Below, in pieces: positions 7,537-15,328 of a stretch of DNA of 52,619 bases. Made by a program: the position numbers and the translations under genes. Numbering within the stretch: the stretch's first letter is position 1; each line of letters opens with the position of its first letter. The DNA comes from SURF-21 sp964510515 (GTDB taxonomy: Bacteria > Actinomycetota > Geothermincolia > Geothermincolales > RBG-13-55-18): the NCBI GenBank assembly GCA_964510515.1, contig CAZEAU010000019.1:1-52619 (forward strand), written 5' to 3'. Under the pieces are notes generated by a model. That model was not told where the DNA came from. It was given only the letters and a program-made list of their open reading frames with translations, and did not search any database.

Positions 7537-8940
7537 ATGGACCCCGGCCTGAAGCACGCCCTCGATCGCGCTTTCCGTCCCGCGTCCGTGGCCATCGTGG
7601 GCGTCTCGCAGCGCATGGACAGCCCCGGCAGCCTCTTTCTGCGCGCCTTCAGGGACATGGGTTACGCGGGCGGCCTCTACCCCGTCAACCCTCGCCACGA
7701 GGAGGTCATGGGCTTGCCCTGCTATCCGGACATCGCCTCCATCCCCGCGCTCCTGGACCTGGTCGTGCTCGCCGTCCCTCCCGCCGCCGTGCCGGGGCTG
7801 GTGCGGGAATGTGTTGCCGCCGGGGTGGGGGCGTGCATCATCAACAGCGCCGGCTTCTCCGAGACGGGCCGCGAGGAGGGGGCGCGCCTGGAGGAGGAGA
7901 CCGCCCGCGCGTGCCGCGGCAGCGCCCTGAGGCTTATCGGCCCCAACTGCATGGGCGTCTATTCCTCGCGGGGGCGCATAGCCCTCTTCGCGGGCATGTT
8001 CCCCACCGAGGGCCGCGCGGCCATGATATCTCAGAGCGGCAGCCTCTCCAGCATCACCTTCATGACCGCCCTGGAGCGCGGCGTCTTCTTCGACAAGATC
8101 GTCTCCAGCGGCAACGAGCTCGACCTCAACTGCGCCGATTACCTGGAATACCTCGCCGCCGACGCGGACACCGGCATCATACTCTCCTACCTGGAGGAGG
8201 TGCGTGATGCGCGCCGCTTCCTTGCCGCCGCCGCCTCCCTGCGCGGGCGCAAGCCCCTGATCGTGCTCAAATCGGGCCTTACCGCCTCCGGGGGCAGGGC
8301 GGCCGCCAGCCACACCGCCGCCCTGGGGGGCAGCGCGGAAGTCTTCGCGGGCGCAGCCCGGCAGGCGGGCATCATCGTGGTGCGCGACCTGGCGGAGATG
8401 CTCGACTGCGCCGCCGCCCTCTATCACCTCCCGGCCTGCACCGGAAGCAGGGTGGCCGTGCTCAGCGCCCCCGGAGGCCTCGGGGTGAACTGCGCCGACG
8501 CGCTGGAATGGCAGGGGCTGGAGCTCGCCCCCCTGGGAGAGGGGACGCGCTCCGCGCTGGCGCGCCTCCTGCCCGCCGAGGGCACCTCCTTCTCCAACCC
8601 CGTGGACCTGGGCTTCGGGGCCGTGGTGCCCGGTACCTACCTCCAGGCCCTGCGCATACTGGACGCCGATCCGGCGGTGGACATGATCATGACCGTGGGC
8701 TCGGCGCCCGCCTCGCGCGACGGCGACATCGGGCTCATCTCCGCCATCACCGACGAGATGCTGGAGGCGCGCGCGGCCCTCTCCAGGCCCCTGGTCTCGG
8801 TGCTCTTCCCCAGCTCCTTCGCCGCCCCCCACCTGGCCAGGCTGCACGCCGCGGGCATCCCCGCCTACACCACTCCCACCTCCGCCTCCGCCGCCCTGCG
8901 GGCCTACGTGGAGTTCCACCGTCTCTCTCTCCCGGGCTGA
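7537..8940 (+). CDS. Acyl-CoA synthetase (ADP-forming), alpha subunit
   Basis: A 467-residue protein of the ADP-forming acetate/acyl-CoA ligase family, which converts acyl-CoA, ADP and phosphate to acid, CoA and ATP, or the reverse. An N-terminal CoA-binding Rossmann domain (SVAIVGVS near residues 18-25) is followed by ligase-CoA domains with ISQSGSLS. The phosphorylated histidine is His259 in ASHTAALGGS. The length fits an alpha subunit only; the ATP-grasp beta subunit is absent here and must be elsewhere if the enzyme is complete. The ATG at 7537 gives the usual family N-terminus (LDRAFRPASVAIVG) but its ribosome site is poor. It converges with the GalT-like gene. Confidence 0.85.
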   Translation: MDPGLKHALDRAFRPASVAIVGVSQRMDSPGSLFLRAFRDMGYAGGLYPVNPRHEEVMGLPCYPDIASIPALLDLVVLAVPPAAVPGLVRECVAAGVGACIINSAGFSETGREEGARLEEETARACRGSALRLIGPNCMGVYSSRGRIALFAGMFPTEGRAAMISQSGSLSSITFMTALERGVFFDKIVSSGNELDLNCADYLEYLAADADTGIILSYLEEVRDARRFLAAAASLRGRKPLIVLKSGLTASGGRAAASHTAALGGSAEVFAGAARQAGIIVVRDLAEMLDCAAALYHLPACTGSRVAVLSAPGGLGVNCADALEWQGLELAPLGEGTRSALARLLPAEGTSFSNPVDLGFGAVVPGTYLQALRILDADPAVDMIMTVGSAPASRDGDIGLISAITDEMLEARAALSRPLVSVLFPSSFAAPHLARLHAAGIPAYTTPTSASAALRAYVEFHRLSLPG

Positions 8941-8955
8941 GGGGAAACGGGAGCG

Positions 8956-9957
8956 CTACAGCTTTTCCCGCAGCCGGCACGCCGCTTCCCGCGGGGCGAG
9001 GACGTTGATGTGCATGCCCGTGGCCAGCTCGAAACCGGCGCTCACGACGATGCGCGGCACCATCTCCACGTGCCAGTGATAATGGGCGTGGTCCCTCCCG
9101 TCGCAGGGCGAGGTGTGCACCCAGAGGTTGTAGGCCGGGTTTCCCAGCAGGACCGACAGGGCCTTGAGGCAGCGGGTGAGGATGCCCGCCATGCCCTCCA
9201 GCTCGGCCTCGCCGGCGGCGGCGAAATCGGGGTGGTGGTGGTGCGGCGCGAAGCGCAGCTCGAAGGGCGCGCGCGCGGCATAGGGGACCAGGGCGCTCCA
9301 GCTGCCGTTATCCAGCACCAGGCGCCCGTCCTCCCGCGCCTCCTCCGCCTCCCGGCACAGCGCACAGCCCCCGCCCAGCCGCGACTCGCGCAGCTCGGCG
9401 CGCATGGCCGCGGTGATCAGGGGGAGCGCGAAGACCTGGGTGTGGGGGTGGTCCAGGGACGCGCCCGCCTCCCTTTTATGATTGACGATGATCTGCACCT
9501 GCCGCACCTCGGGGCGGGAGGCGAAATGCCGGTGGCGCTGCAGCCAGGCCCCCATGAGAGCGGCCGCTGCCTCCGCGTCCATGTCCCCCAGGGAGAGGTC
9601 GTGATGCGGAGAGTTGACGATGACCTCGTGGTCCCCACGCGCCGGCCGCCCCCTCCTGCCGCCGCGCCTCCAGGCGCGCCCCTCCGCCTCGGGCATGAGG
9701 GCGGGATAGAGGTTGGGCACCGCCCTCACCTTCCAGCCCGGGGTATCGGGCTCCCCGCCCTCCCTGCCCCAAGCCCATGTCTCCGGCGGAGTCAGGGATT
9801 CATTGCCCGGACAGAAGGGACAAGGCTCCCCGCCGCCTGCGGAAACGGCGCCGGGGCGGCGCGAGCGTCCCGCGGCCAGGATGGACCACTCTCCGGTGAC
9901 GGGGTCGCGCCTCAGCTCCGGGAGGGGAGACGCTTCCCGGCCGTCGTTTTCAGCCAC
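8956..9957 (-). CDS. galT: Galactose-1-phosphate uridylyltransferase-like (HIT superfamily)
   Basis: A 333-residue nucleotidyltransferase of the GalT family. It has the zinc-site CPFC motif (near residue 46), NSPHHD, a second Cys pair in the CALCREAEE segment, and the catalytic HPHTQ (LDHPHTQVFA), whose second His forms the UMP intermediate in GalT. It exchanges UMP between UDP-glucose and a sugar 1-phosphate. The two-domain HIT layout is complete. It is the last gene of a minus-strand unit after a methyltransferase and a hexapeptide acyltransferase, so it may serve polysaccharide or glycolipid synthesis rather than galactose use. Related ADP-glucose or ATP adenylyltransferases cannot be fully excluded. 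Confidence 0.83.
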   Translation of the reverse strand: MAENDGREASPLPELRRDPVTGEWSILAAGRSRRPGAVSAGGGEPCPFCPGNESLTPPETWAWGREGGEPDTPGWKVRAVPNLYPALMPEAEGRAWRRGGRRGRPARGDHEVIVNSPHHDLSLGDMDAEAAAALMGAWLQRHRHFASRPEVRQVQIIVNHKREAGASLDHPHTQVFALPLITAAMRAELRESRLGGGCALCREAEEAREDGRLVLDNGSWSALVPYAARAPFELRFAPHHHHPDFAAAGEAELEGMAGILTRCLKALSVLLGNPAYNLWVHTSPCDGRDHAHYHWHVEMVPRIVVSAGFELATGMHINVLAPREAACRLREKL

Positions 9958-10023
9958 CTCGCCCCCCTTTCCTGCGCCCCCGCGCTGGAGCGGCGGGCCC
10001 TCCTTCCCGCGCCGACCGTGCCC

Positions 10024-10701
10024 TTACTGCACCGGCCGCGGGCGCCATCCCAGCACCCTGGCGGGTATCCCCCCCACCACCGCGTGGGGCGGCACGTCGC
10101 GGTTCACCAGGCTCATGGCGCCGATCACGGAGCCCCTTCCCACGGTCACTCCGCGCAGGATGGTCACCTTCTCCCCCACCCAGATATCCCCCTCCAGGCG
10201 CACGGGTTTTTTGGCGATGCCCTGGGAGCGTATGGAGATCACCGGATCCCAGTAGTTGTGGTCGAAGTCCACGACATAGACGGAGTCGGCGAAGAGGCAT
10301 TCCGGCCCGATATATACCCCGGCGTAGCAGTTGACGGTGTTGTCCGTGCCGAAGATGGTGTTGTCGCCGATGTAGAGCTCGCCCTCGTGGCAGCGCAGGG
10401 CGTTGTTCGTCCCTATCCACACCCAGCGGCCGAGGCGGATGCTCGCCCCCTTCTTCACCACCACCTGATAGCGCCGGGGAAGGAAGATGAAACCCTCCGT
10501 CTTCACGCGCGGATGCAGAACCTTGAAGCGCAGGAAGCGGTAGAGCCAGCGCCAGTAGCGCGGTCCGTACATGCGCCCGGCGCGCACGAAGTGGAAGGTG
10601 CGCACCATCCAGGTCCAGGCCCCTGTCCTCCCCTCCCGCTCCGCCTCGAGTTCCGCCCCCTTGCCCACCTCGCGCAGGGCTTCTTCCCTTCCCTCCTGCA
10701 T
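10024..10701 (-). CDS. Left-handed beta-helix (hexapeptide) acyltransferase
   Basis: A 225-residue acyltransferase of the maltose/galactoside O-acetyltransferase-like family. The N-terminal 70 residues are helical and basic. From about residue 80 it shows hexapeptide-type turns (GRWVWIG, IGDNTIFG, IWVGEKVTILRGVTVG) and the closing segment VNRDVPPHAVVGGIPAR. Such enzymes acetylate sugars on glycans or lipids, using acetyl-CoA bound between helix coils of a trimer. The start at 10701 was chosen for GGAAGG about nine bases upstream; the longer frame adds 50 arginine-rich residues. It lies between a methyltransferase and the GalT-like gene on the same strand. Confidence 0.85.
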   Translation of the reverse strand: MQEGREEALREVGKGAELEAEREGRTGAWTWMVRTFHFVRAGRMYGPRYWRWLYRFLRFKVLHPRVKTEGFIFLPRRYQVVVKKGASIRLGRWVWIGTNNALRCHEGELYIGDNTIFGTDNTVNCYAGVYIGPECLFADSVYVVDFDHNYWDPVISIRSQGIAKKPVRLEGDIWVGEKVTILRGVTVGRGSVIGAMSLVNRDVPPHAVVGGIPARVLGWRPRPVQ

Positions 10702-10778
10702 AGCCGCCTTCCATCCCCGGGCCCGCCGCGGCGCCGCGGCGAGGGAGAACGCCGCCGGACATGCCCGTGCTTGCTGAC

Positions 10779-11684
10779 TTATTTTTCCAGGTAAACGATG
10801 AGGTTGTAGAACCAGCCGCGGGGCAGGTAGGGATAGAGCTTCTGATCCCATTTCCTCACCCGCTTATAGGTGTTATAGGCTCCCCAGCGCCAGCGGTCGC
10901 TGATGTTCTCCCCGCTCACGCTGCCCTCGACGGTGCGTATCATCCAGCCGATGAAACTGGAGATGAGTTCCTCGGACTCGAAACGCACCCGGGAGAAGCC
11001 CGCCCGGCGCGCCCTCTCGCAGAGCTCGCGGGGGCGGAAATTGTGGATGTCCACCATGAACTCCAGTTCCTGCAGCTCGTGGTCCTCGGGAGAGCTCGCG
11101 GCATCGTAGCCGCGCAGCTCTATCCTCCTCTCCCCCAGCCTGCCCCCCAGCAGCGCATAGCACCTCAGGGTCGAGGAGGCCACGGCTTTGGCCACCCTGG
11201 CCAGGCGATGCCCCACCACCGTCGGCTCCCCCGCCACCACGCATCTCCCCCCCGGCTTGAGCACGCGCCATATCTCCCGGAAGGAGGCGTCCAGGTCCGG
11301 GAGGTGATGCAGCACGGCATGGCCGATGACGAGGTCGAAGGATTCGTCCTCGTAGGGGAGGCTTTCCGCGTCGGCCTGCTGCAAATGCGTCTTGATGCCC
11401 AGGCTCTTGGCGTTGTCGCTGCATACGTCGAGCATCCCCTGGGAGATATCGCACCCCCAGGCCTCTTCGAGCACCCCGGCCAGGCCCAGGTTGAGCATGG
11501 CATAGCCGGTTCCGCACCCTATCTCCATGATGCGCACGTCGCGCGGGAAAGGCCCTCCCAGCCCCAGTTCGAACTTGGAGAGCACGAACTCCGCCATGTC
11601 CTTGTCGAAGCGTATGGCCCACTTGCGATCGTAGTCGCGGCTGGTCTCATCGTGAAATACCAGGTTCGCTTCCTTGATATCCAT
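10779..11684 (-). CDS. SAM-dependent methyltransferase, probable leaderless start
   Basis: A 301-residue class I methyltransferase: motif I is IMEIGCGTGYAML, motif II-like region WGCDISQGML, then the FDLVIGHAVLHHL and VLKPGG blocks. The C-terminal 120 residues are helical and may bind the acceptor. The ATG at 11684 was chosen: TATAAT at 11697-11692 sits seven bases upstream, which would put the transcription start at or next to this ATG, and the upstream sequence is pyrimidine-rich with no ribosome site. ATGs at 11690 and 11702 are in frame but overlap the -10 box. The gene is followed by the acyltransferase and GalT-like genes, suggesting sugar or glycolipid modification. Confidence 0.8.
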   Translation of the reverse strand: MDIKEANLVFHDETSRDYDRKWAIRFDKDMAEFVLSKFELGLGGPFPRDVRIMEIGCGTGYAMLNLGLAGVLEEAWGCDISQGMLDVCSDNAKSLGIKTHLQQADAESLPYEDESFDLVIGHAVLHHLPDLDASFREIWRVLKPGGRCVVAGEPTVVGHRLARVAKAVASSTLRCYALLGGRLGERRIELRGYDAASSPEDHELQELEFMVDIHNFRPRELCERARRAGFSRVRFESEELISSFIGWMIRTVEGSVSGENISDRWRWGAYNTYKRVRKWDQKLYPYLPRGWFYNLIVYLEK

Positions 11685-11691
11685 AGCCATG

Positions 11692-11697
11692 ATTATA
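11692..11697 (-). promoter_or_regulatory. TATAAT -10 box for leaderless methyltransferase transcript
   Basis: A perfect TATAAT on the minus strand ends seven bases before the ATG at 11684. The -35 region (TTCCCT, about 17 bases upstream) is weak. Spacing matches leaderless actinobacterial transcripts, where the -10 box lies just ahead of the start codon. Confidence 0.45.
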
Positions 11698-11765
11698 TGC
11701 ATGAGGCCGGCGCGAGGGAAGGGGCGCGGGGGAGGCGGTCACACGCGCGGGGCGGGAAGCATTAA

Positions 11766-11771
11766 TATAAT
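11766..11771 (+). promoter_or_regulatory. TATAAT -10 box for the NusG-II/ECF operon
   Basis: A perfect TATAAT in an AT-rich island (ATTAATATAATAG) inside GC-rich DNA. The start site would be near 11778, giving a leader of about 55 bases before the NusG-II ATG. No good -35 box is visible 16-18 bases upstream. The same island reads TATTAT on the minus strand and may also serve the divergent methyltransferase. Confidence 0.45.
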
Positions 11772-11831
11772 AGCGGAGAACGGAGAGCGTATGCCCCCTT
11801 CCGGGGGCGCGGGAGGGGAAGGGAAGACCCC

Positions 11832-12260
11832 ATGGCGGGCGGCGGGCGGCGTGATGCGTGCGCGGAGCGGGGACCCGTTCCGGGCCGATGGTGGGCCCCG
11901 GGGGACATCGTCCTCGTGCTGGCGGTGATGGCCTTGAGCATATTTCTCATCGCCCAGGGCGTGGCCGGGGCCGGGGCCGGCTCCCGCCTGGAGGTCAGGG
12001 TGAACGCGGCGGGCGGGGAGATACTCACCCTGCCCCTGGACGCCGACAGCGGGGAGCTCACCGTGCGCGGCTGGGGAGGCGAGAGCCGCCTGGAGGTGCG
12101 CGGCGGCAGGGCGCGCATGCTCGACTCCGCCTGCCCCGATAAGCTGTGCGTGAAGGTGGGCTGGATATCCAGCCCCGGGGAGAGCGTAGTCTGCCTCCCC
12201 AACCGCGTGGTCATCGAGATCGTGAGCGCGGACGGAGGCCCGGATGTGGTCAATCGCTGA
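11832..12260 (+). CDS. NusG domain II (EetA-like) membrane-anchored protein
   Basis: A 142-residue protein with one N-terminal membrane segment (about residues 24-44, DIVLVLAVMALSIFLIAQG) and an extracytoplasmic beta-rich domain of the NusG domain II type. The domain is marked by the conserved DSACPDKLCVKVGWI segment with two cysteines and by VVCLPNRVVIEI near the end. Despite the name it has nothing to do with transcription. In Firmicutes such proteins sit next to Gx/HepS-like membrane proteins, including in the Listeria extracellular electron transfer locus (EetA/EetB). Here its stop overlaps the start of the Gx gene by 17 bases. It starts after GGGAAG. Confidence 0.82.
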   Translation: MAGGGRRDACAERGPVPGRWWAPGDIVLVLAVMALSIFLIAQGVAGAGAGSRLEVRVNAAGGEILTLPLDADSGELTVRGWGGESRLEVRGGRARMLDSACPDKLCVKVGWISSPGESVVCLPNRVVIEIVSADGGPDVVNR

Positions 12261-12810
12261 GCGCGGAACAGGAGGGGGGCCTTTCCCCCCCGCCGACCGG
12301 CGCGCCTATACGGTGAGCCGCATCGGATTGCTGGTAGCCCTGGGCCTGGTCCTGCAGATCATCGAGGGCACCGTCCCCCCCATCCTCCCCCTGCCGGGGG
12401 CCAAGCTCGGCCTGGCCAACCTGGCCACGGTGATGGCCCTGGTGGTGCTGGGGCCCTGGGAGGCGCTGGCGGTGAACCTGCTGCGCTGCCTCCTGGGGGG
12501 CCTGCTGCGCGGCAGCTTCATCGGCCTCACCCTCAGCCTGGGGGCCGGGACCGCCGCCACCCTGGCCATGGCCTTTTTCTACACCGTGCAGCCCAGGCTG
12601 CTCAGCCTGACCGGAGTGAGCATCGCCGGGGCCGTCACCCACAACGCCGCGCAGTTGGGGGTGGCCATGTGGCTGGTGGGTTTCCCGGGGCTGAGGCATT
12701 ACCTCCCCTACCTCCTGCTCGTCGCCCTGCCCACGGGGTTCTTCATCGGAGTGGCCGCGCGCAGGCTGCTGCTCTCGCTCGGGCCGGGCGCGAACGGGGA
12801 GGTGGGCTGA
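12244..12810 (+). CDS. Gx transporter family / EetB-like ECF S component
   Basis: A 188-residue integral membrane protein with five or six hydrophobic segments. It belongs to the family annotated as Gx transporter or heptaprenyl diphosphate synthase component I; the diagnostic features are LPLPGAKLGLANL and GPWEALAVNLLRCLLGGLLRGS. These proteins are related to substrate-binding (S) subunits of ECF transporters, and Listeria EetB of this family is needed to export flavin for ApbE-type flavinylation. It starts after GGAGG inside the NusG-II gene and is followed by two ECF ATPases and EcfT, so it is very likely the S subunit of that complex. Flavin as substrate is inferred from the adjacent rnf operon. 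Confidence 0.83.
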   Translation: MWSIAERGTGGGPFPPADRRAYTVSRIGLLVALGLVLQIIEGTVPPILPLPGAKLGLANLATVMALVVLGPWEALAVNLLRCLLGGLLRGSFIGLTLSLGAGTAATLAMAFFYTVQPRLLSLTGVSIAGAVTHNAAQLGVAMWLVGFPGLRHYLPYLLLVALPTGFFIGVAARRLLLSLGPGANGEVG

Positions 12811-12826
12811 GCTGGCTGGAGACGCC

Positions 12827-13657
12827 GTGGCCGCCATCGTCTGCGAGCACGCCGCCTTCGCCTATCCGGGGCGAGAGGGGAACCCGGCCATCGGCGGCGT
12901 CTCCCTTGACATTGCGCAAGGGGAGTTCGTGGCGCTGGCGGGCATGAACGGCTCGGGCAAGTCCACCCTGTGCAGGCTGCTTAACGCCCTCTTCCTCCCC
13001 ACGCGGGGGAAGGTGAGGGTGTGCGGCCTGGACACTTCCCTGCCCGCCAACCTCGCCGCCATTCGTGGCATGGTGGGCCTGATCATGCAGAACCCCGACA
13101 ACCAGATCGTCGGCCCCACGGTGGAAGACGACGTCGCCTTCGGCCCCGAGAGCCAGGGCCTCCCCCGCGAGGTGATAGCGGAGCGGGTCGACGCGGCGCT
13201 GCAGGCCATGGAGCTCACGGCGCTGCGCCGGCGAGGGCCCCACCTCCTTTCGCTGGGGGAGAGGAAGCGCCTGGCGGTGGCGGGGGTGCTGGCCATGCGC
13301 CCCCGCGTCATCGTCTCCGACGAATCCACCTCCATGCTCGACCCGCCCGCCCGCCGGGAGACCATCGCCCTTTACGGGAGGCTGCGCCGGGATCTGGGCA
13401 TCACCGTGGTCCACGCCACCCATTACCCCGAGGAGATACTCGCCGCGGACCGCGTGCTGCTGCTCGCGGGCGGGCGGCTGCGTTTCGCGGGCGCGCCGGG
13501 AGAGCTTTTCGAGCGCGGGGCGCTATGCGCGGAGCACGGCCTGCACGCGCCGGCCATGTACCTGCTGCTGCGCGAGCTGGAGGGCGCGGCCCCTCCCGCC
13601 GGCCCTGCTTCCCTGGACGTGAAGGAGGTGGCGGAGCGGCTGTGGCCATCAACCTGA
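12827..13657 (+). CDS. ecfA1: ECF transporter ATPase EcfA (unusual signature motif)
   Basis: A 276-residue ABC ATPase of the energy-coupling factor type. Walker A is GMNGSGKST (residues 39-47), the Q-loop is LIMQNPDNQIVG as typical for EcfA, Walker B is VIVSDESTSMLDP, and the switch His is in VVHATHYPEE. The signature is LSLGE (residues 141-145) instead of LSGGQ, so its third position carries Leu; Ser and the second Gly are kept. The GTG start at 12827 follows GGAG. The 3' end overlaps the second ATPase by 16 bases. It should pair with the second ATPase to power EcfT and the Gx S component. Confidence 0.87.
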   Translation: MAAIVCEHAAFAYPGREGNPAIGGVSLDIAQGEFVALAGMNGSGKSTLCRLLNALFLPTRGKVRVCGLDTSLPANLAAIRGMVGLIMQNPDNQIVGPTVEDDVAFGPESQGLPREVIAERVDAALQAMELTALRRRGPHLLSLGERKRLAVAGVLAMRPRVIVSDESTSMLDPPARRETIALYGRLRRDLGITVVHATHYPEEILAADRVLLLAGGRLRFAGAPGELFERGALCAEHGLHAPAMYLLLRELEGAAPPAGPASLDVKEVAERLWPST

Positions 13658-14496
13658 GGGGGATCGCATTTACCTATCTCCCCGGCACCACCCTGGCCGC
13701 GCAGGTCTTGCGCGGCGTGGACCTCGAGTTGCGGGAGGGAGAGGTCCTCTGCCTGGCGGGCAGCACCGGGGCGGGGAAATCGACCCTCATCCAGGTCATG
13801 GGCGGCCTGCTGCGGGCGAGCGGCGGCGAGATGTCCCTGGACGGGAGGCGGCTGGAGGGAAGGGGTGGAGCGCGCGTACTGCGAAGCGCCGTGGGCGTGC
13901 TGCTGCAGTCCTGTGATAAACAGCTCTTCGCGCCGACGGTGGAAAAAGACGTCTCCTTCGGCCCGCGCAACCGCGGGAGCAGCGGCGAGGAGGCGGCGCG
14001 GGCTGCACGCGAGGCCCTGCGCTGCGTGGGGCTCGACCCGGCCCTCTACCGCTCCCGCTCCCCTTTCTCCCTCAGCGGGGGGGAGATGCGCCGCGCCGCC
14101 CTGGCCGGAATACTGGCCATGCGCCCGCGCTTCCTCCTCCTGGACGAGCCCTCTTCCGGCCTCGACGGCGCCGGCCGCGCGCAGCTCCACCGCGTCCTGC
14201 GCGGACTGCGGGAGGGAGGCACGGGGGTGCTCATGGCCACCCACGACTGGGAGGAGATGGAGGCGCTGGCGGACCGCGTGGCGGTGCTCGCGCACGGCCG
14301 CATCGTGCTGCAGGGGGAGGTGGAGGCGGTGCTCACCGCTGTGGACGACCTGCGGGCGGCGGGATTGCAGCCGCCGCCCCTGGTCGGCCTGCTGGCCGAA
14401 CTGCGCCTGCGCGGCCTGGAGGTCCCCCTCTGCCTCCCCTCCGCGGCCGAGGCCGCGGCCCTCATCCGCGCGGCTCTCGGAGGTGAGCGGGGTTGA
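13642..14496 (+). CDS. ecfA2: ECF transporter ATPase EcfA'
   Basis: A 284-residue second ECF ATPase. Walker A is GSTGAGKST, the Q-loop is LLQSCDKQLFAPTVEKDV, the signature LSGGEMRR is normal, Walker B is FLLLDEPSSGLDG and the switch His is in MATHDWEE. The GTG at 13642 was chosen because GGAG lies five bases upstream and the family N-terminus (INLRGIAFTYLPG) follows at once. It overlaps the first ATPase by 16 bases and its TGA overlaps the TTG of EcfT, so the whole set is translationally coupled. The C-terminal 60 residues are the usual EcfA extension. Confidence 0.87.
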   Translation: MAINLRGIAFTYLPGTTLAAQVLRGVDLELREGEVLCLAGSTGAGKSTLIQVMGGLLRASGGEMSLDGRRLEGRGGARVLRSAVGVLLQSCDKQLFAPTVEKDVSFGPRNRGSSGEEAARAAREALRCVGLDPALYRSRSPFSLSGGEMRRAALAGILAMRPRFLLLDEPSSGLDGAGRAQLHRVLRGLREGGTGVLMATHDWEEMEALADRVAVLAHGRIVLQGEVEAVLTAVDDLRAAGLQPPPLVGLLAELRLRGLEVPLCLPSAAEAAALIRAALGGERG

Positions 14497-15287
14497 AGGA
14501 CCTCAACCGCGTCAGCCTGGGCCGGCATTACCCCATGGACTCGCCGCTGCACGGCCTCGACGCGCGCGCCAAGATCCCCTGCGCCCTGGCCCTGATCATC
14601 GGGGCCTTCGCCGCCGACAGCGCCGAGGGCGTGCTCTTGCTCTTCCTCTTCGCCCTCTTCACCGTGTATCTAGCCAAGCTCCCCCCTCTCCAGGTCCTGG
14701 CCGCGCTGCGCGGCGTGCTCGTCCTGCTCCTCATAACCGCCCTGGCGCAGCTCTTCTTCTCGCCCGGGCGGGTGCTGTGGGAATGGGGGCCGCTGTCCAT
14801 CACCAATACCGGGGTGCGCAACGGCATCCTCTACTCGCTGCGCCTGGCCATGGCGGTCATCGTCATGTGCGTGCTCACCATGACCACCAACCCCGTGGAG
14901 CTGCTGGCGGGCCTGGAGAGCCTCATGCGACCGCTGCGCAGGCTGCGTTTCCCGGTGCAGGAGACGGCCATGGTCCTGGCCACCGCCCTGCGCTTCCTCC
15001 CCGTGATGCTCAGCCGCGCCGGCGAGATAGCCAGGGCCCAGGAGGCCCGCGGCGCGGATTTCTCCAGCCGGCGGCTCCTGCGCAGGGCGCGCTCGCTGCT
15101 GCCGCTGCTCGTCCCTCTCTTCGCCAGCTGCTTCCGCGATGCCGACGAGCTGGGAGCCGCGCTGGCGTCGCGCGGCTACCGGGGCAGCGCCGGGCGCTCG
15201 CGTTACCGCGACCCCCGTTTCGGCGCCTCCGGCGTGGCGGCCCTGGCCGTCGTGGCCGCGGCCCTCACCGCGGCCATCTGGCTCTAG
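14493..15287 (+). CDS. ecfT: ECF transporter transmembrane subunit EcfT
   Basis: A 264-residue membrane subunit of an ECF transporter, with the N-terminal LDARAKIPCAL motif, several membrane segments between about residues 28 and 150, and the cytoplasmic coupling helices with ARAQEARGADF and the conserved end ADELGAALASRGYRG that contact the ATPases. The start is TTG at 14493, preceded by GGAGGTGAG and overlapping the previous stop (TTGA). In Listeria the EcfT relative FmnA works with EetB in flavin export; the same pairing is suggested here. A GC-rich hairpin follows and probably ends the operon. Confidence 0.86.
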   Translation: MKDLNRVSLGRHYPMDSPLHGLDARAKIPCALALIIGAFAADSAEGVLLLFLFALFTVYLAKLPPLQVLAALRGVLVLLLITALAQLFFSPGRVLWEWGPLSITNTGVRNGILYSLRLAMAVIVMCVLTMTTNPVELLAGLESLMRPLRRLRFPVQETAMVLATALRFLPVMLSRAGEIARAQEARGADFSSRRLLRRARSLLPLLVPLFASCFRDADELGAALASRGYRGSAGRSRYRDPRFGASGVAALAVVAAALTAAIWL

Positions 15288-15303
15288 GGCCCGGCGCGGA
15301 GCG

Positions 15304-15321
15304 CCCGCGCCCCGGCGCGGG
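15304..15321. terminator. Hairpin between convergent ecfT and DUF2752 genes
   Basis: Perfect 7-bp stem CCCGCGC/GCGCGGG with loop CCCG, lying between the stops of ecfT (15287) and the DUF2752 gene (15329). It could end transcription from both sides. There is no T tract, so the call rests on position and stem. Its tail GGGACCGTC resembles that of the 5906-5995 repeats. Confidence 0.45.
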
Positions 15322-15328
15322 ACCGTCG

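Noticed and set aside
4354..8919. 1521-residue open frame on the minus strand
   Set aside because: It is antisense to the GH57, GT4 and ACD genes, all with clear family motifs. The translation is low-complexity and rich in Gly, His, Arg and Asp, as expected for antisense frames in high-GC DNA.
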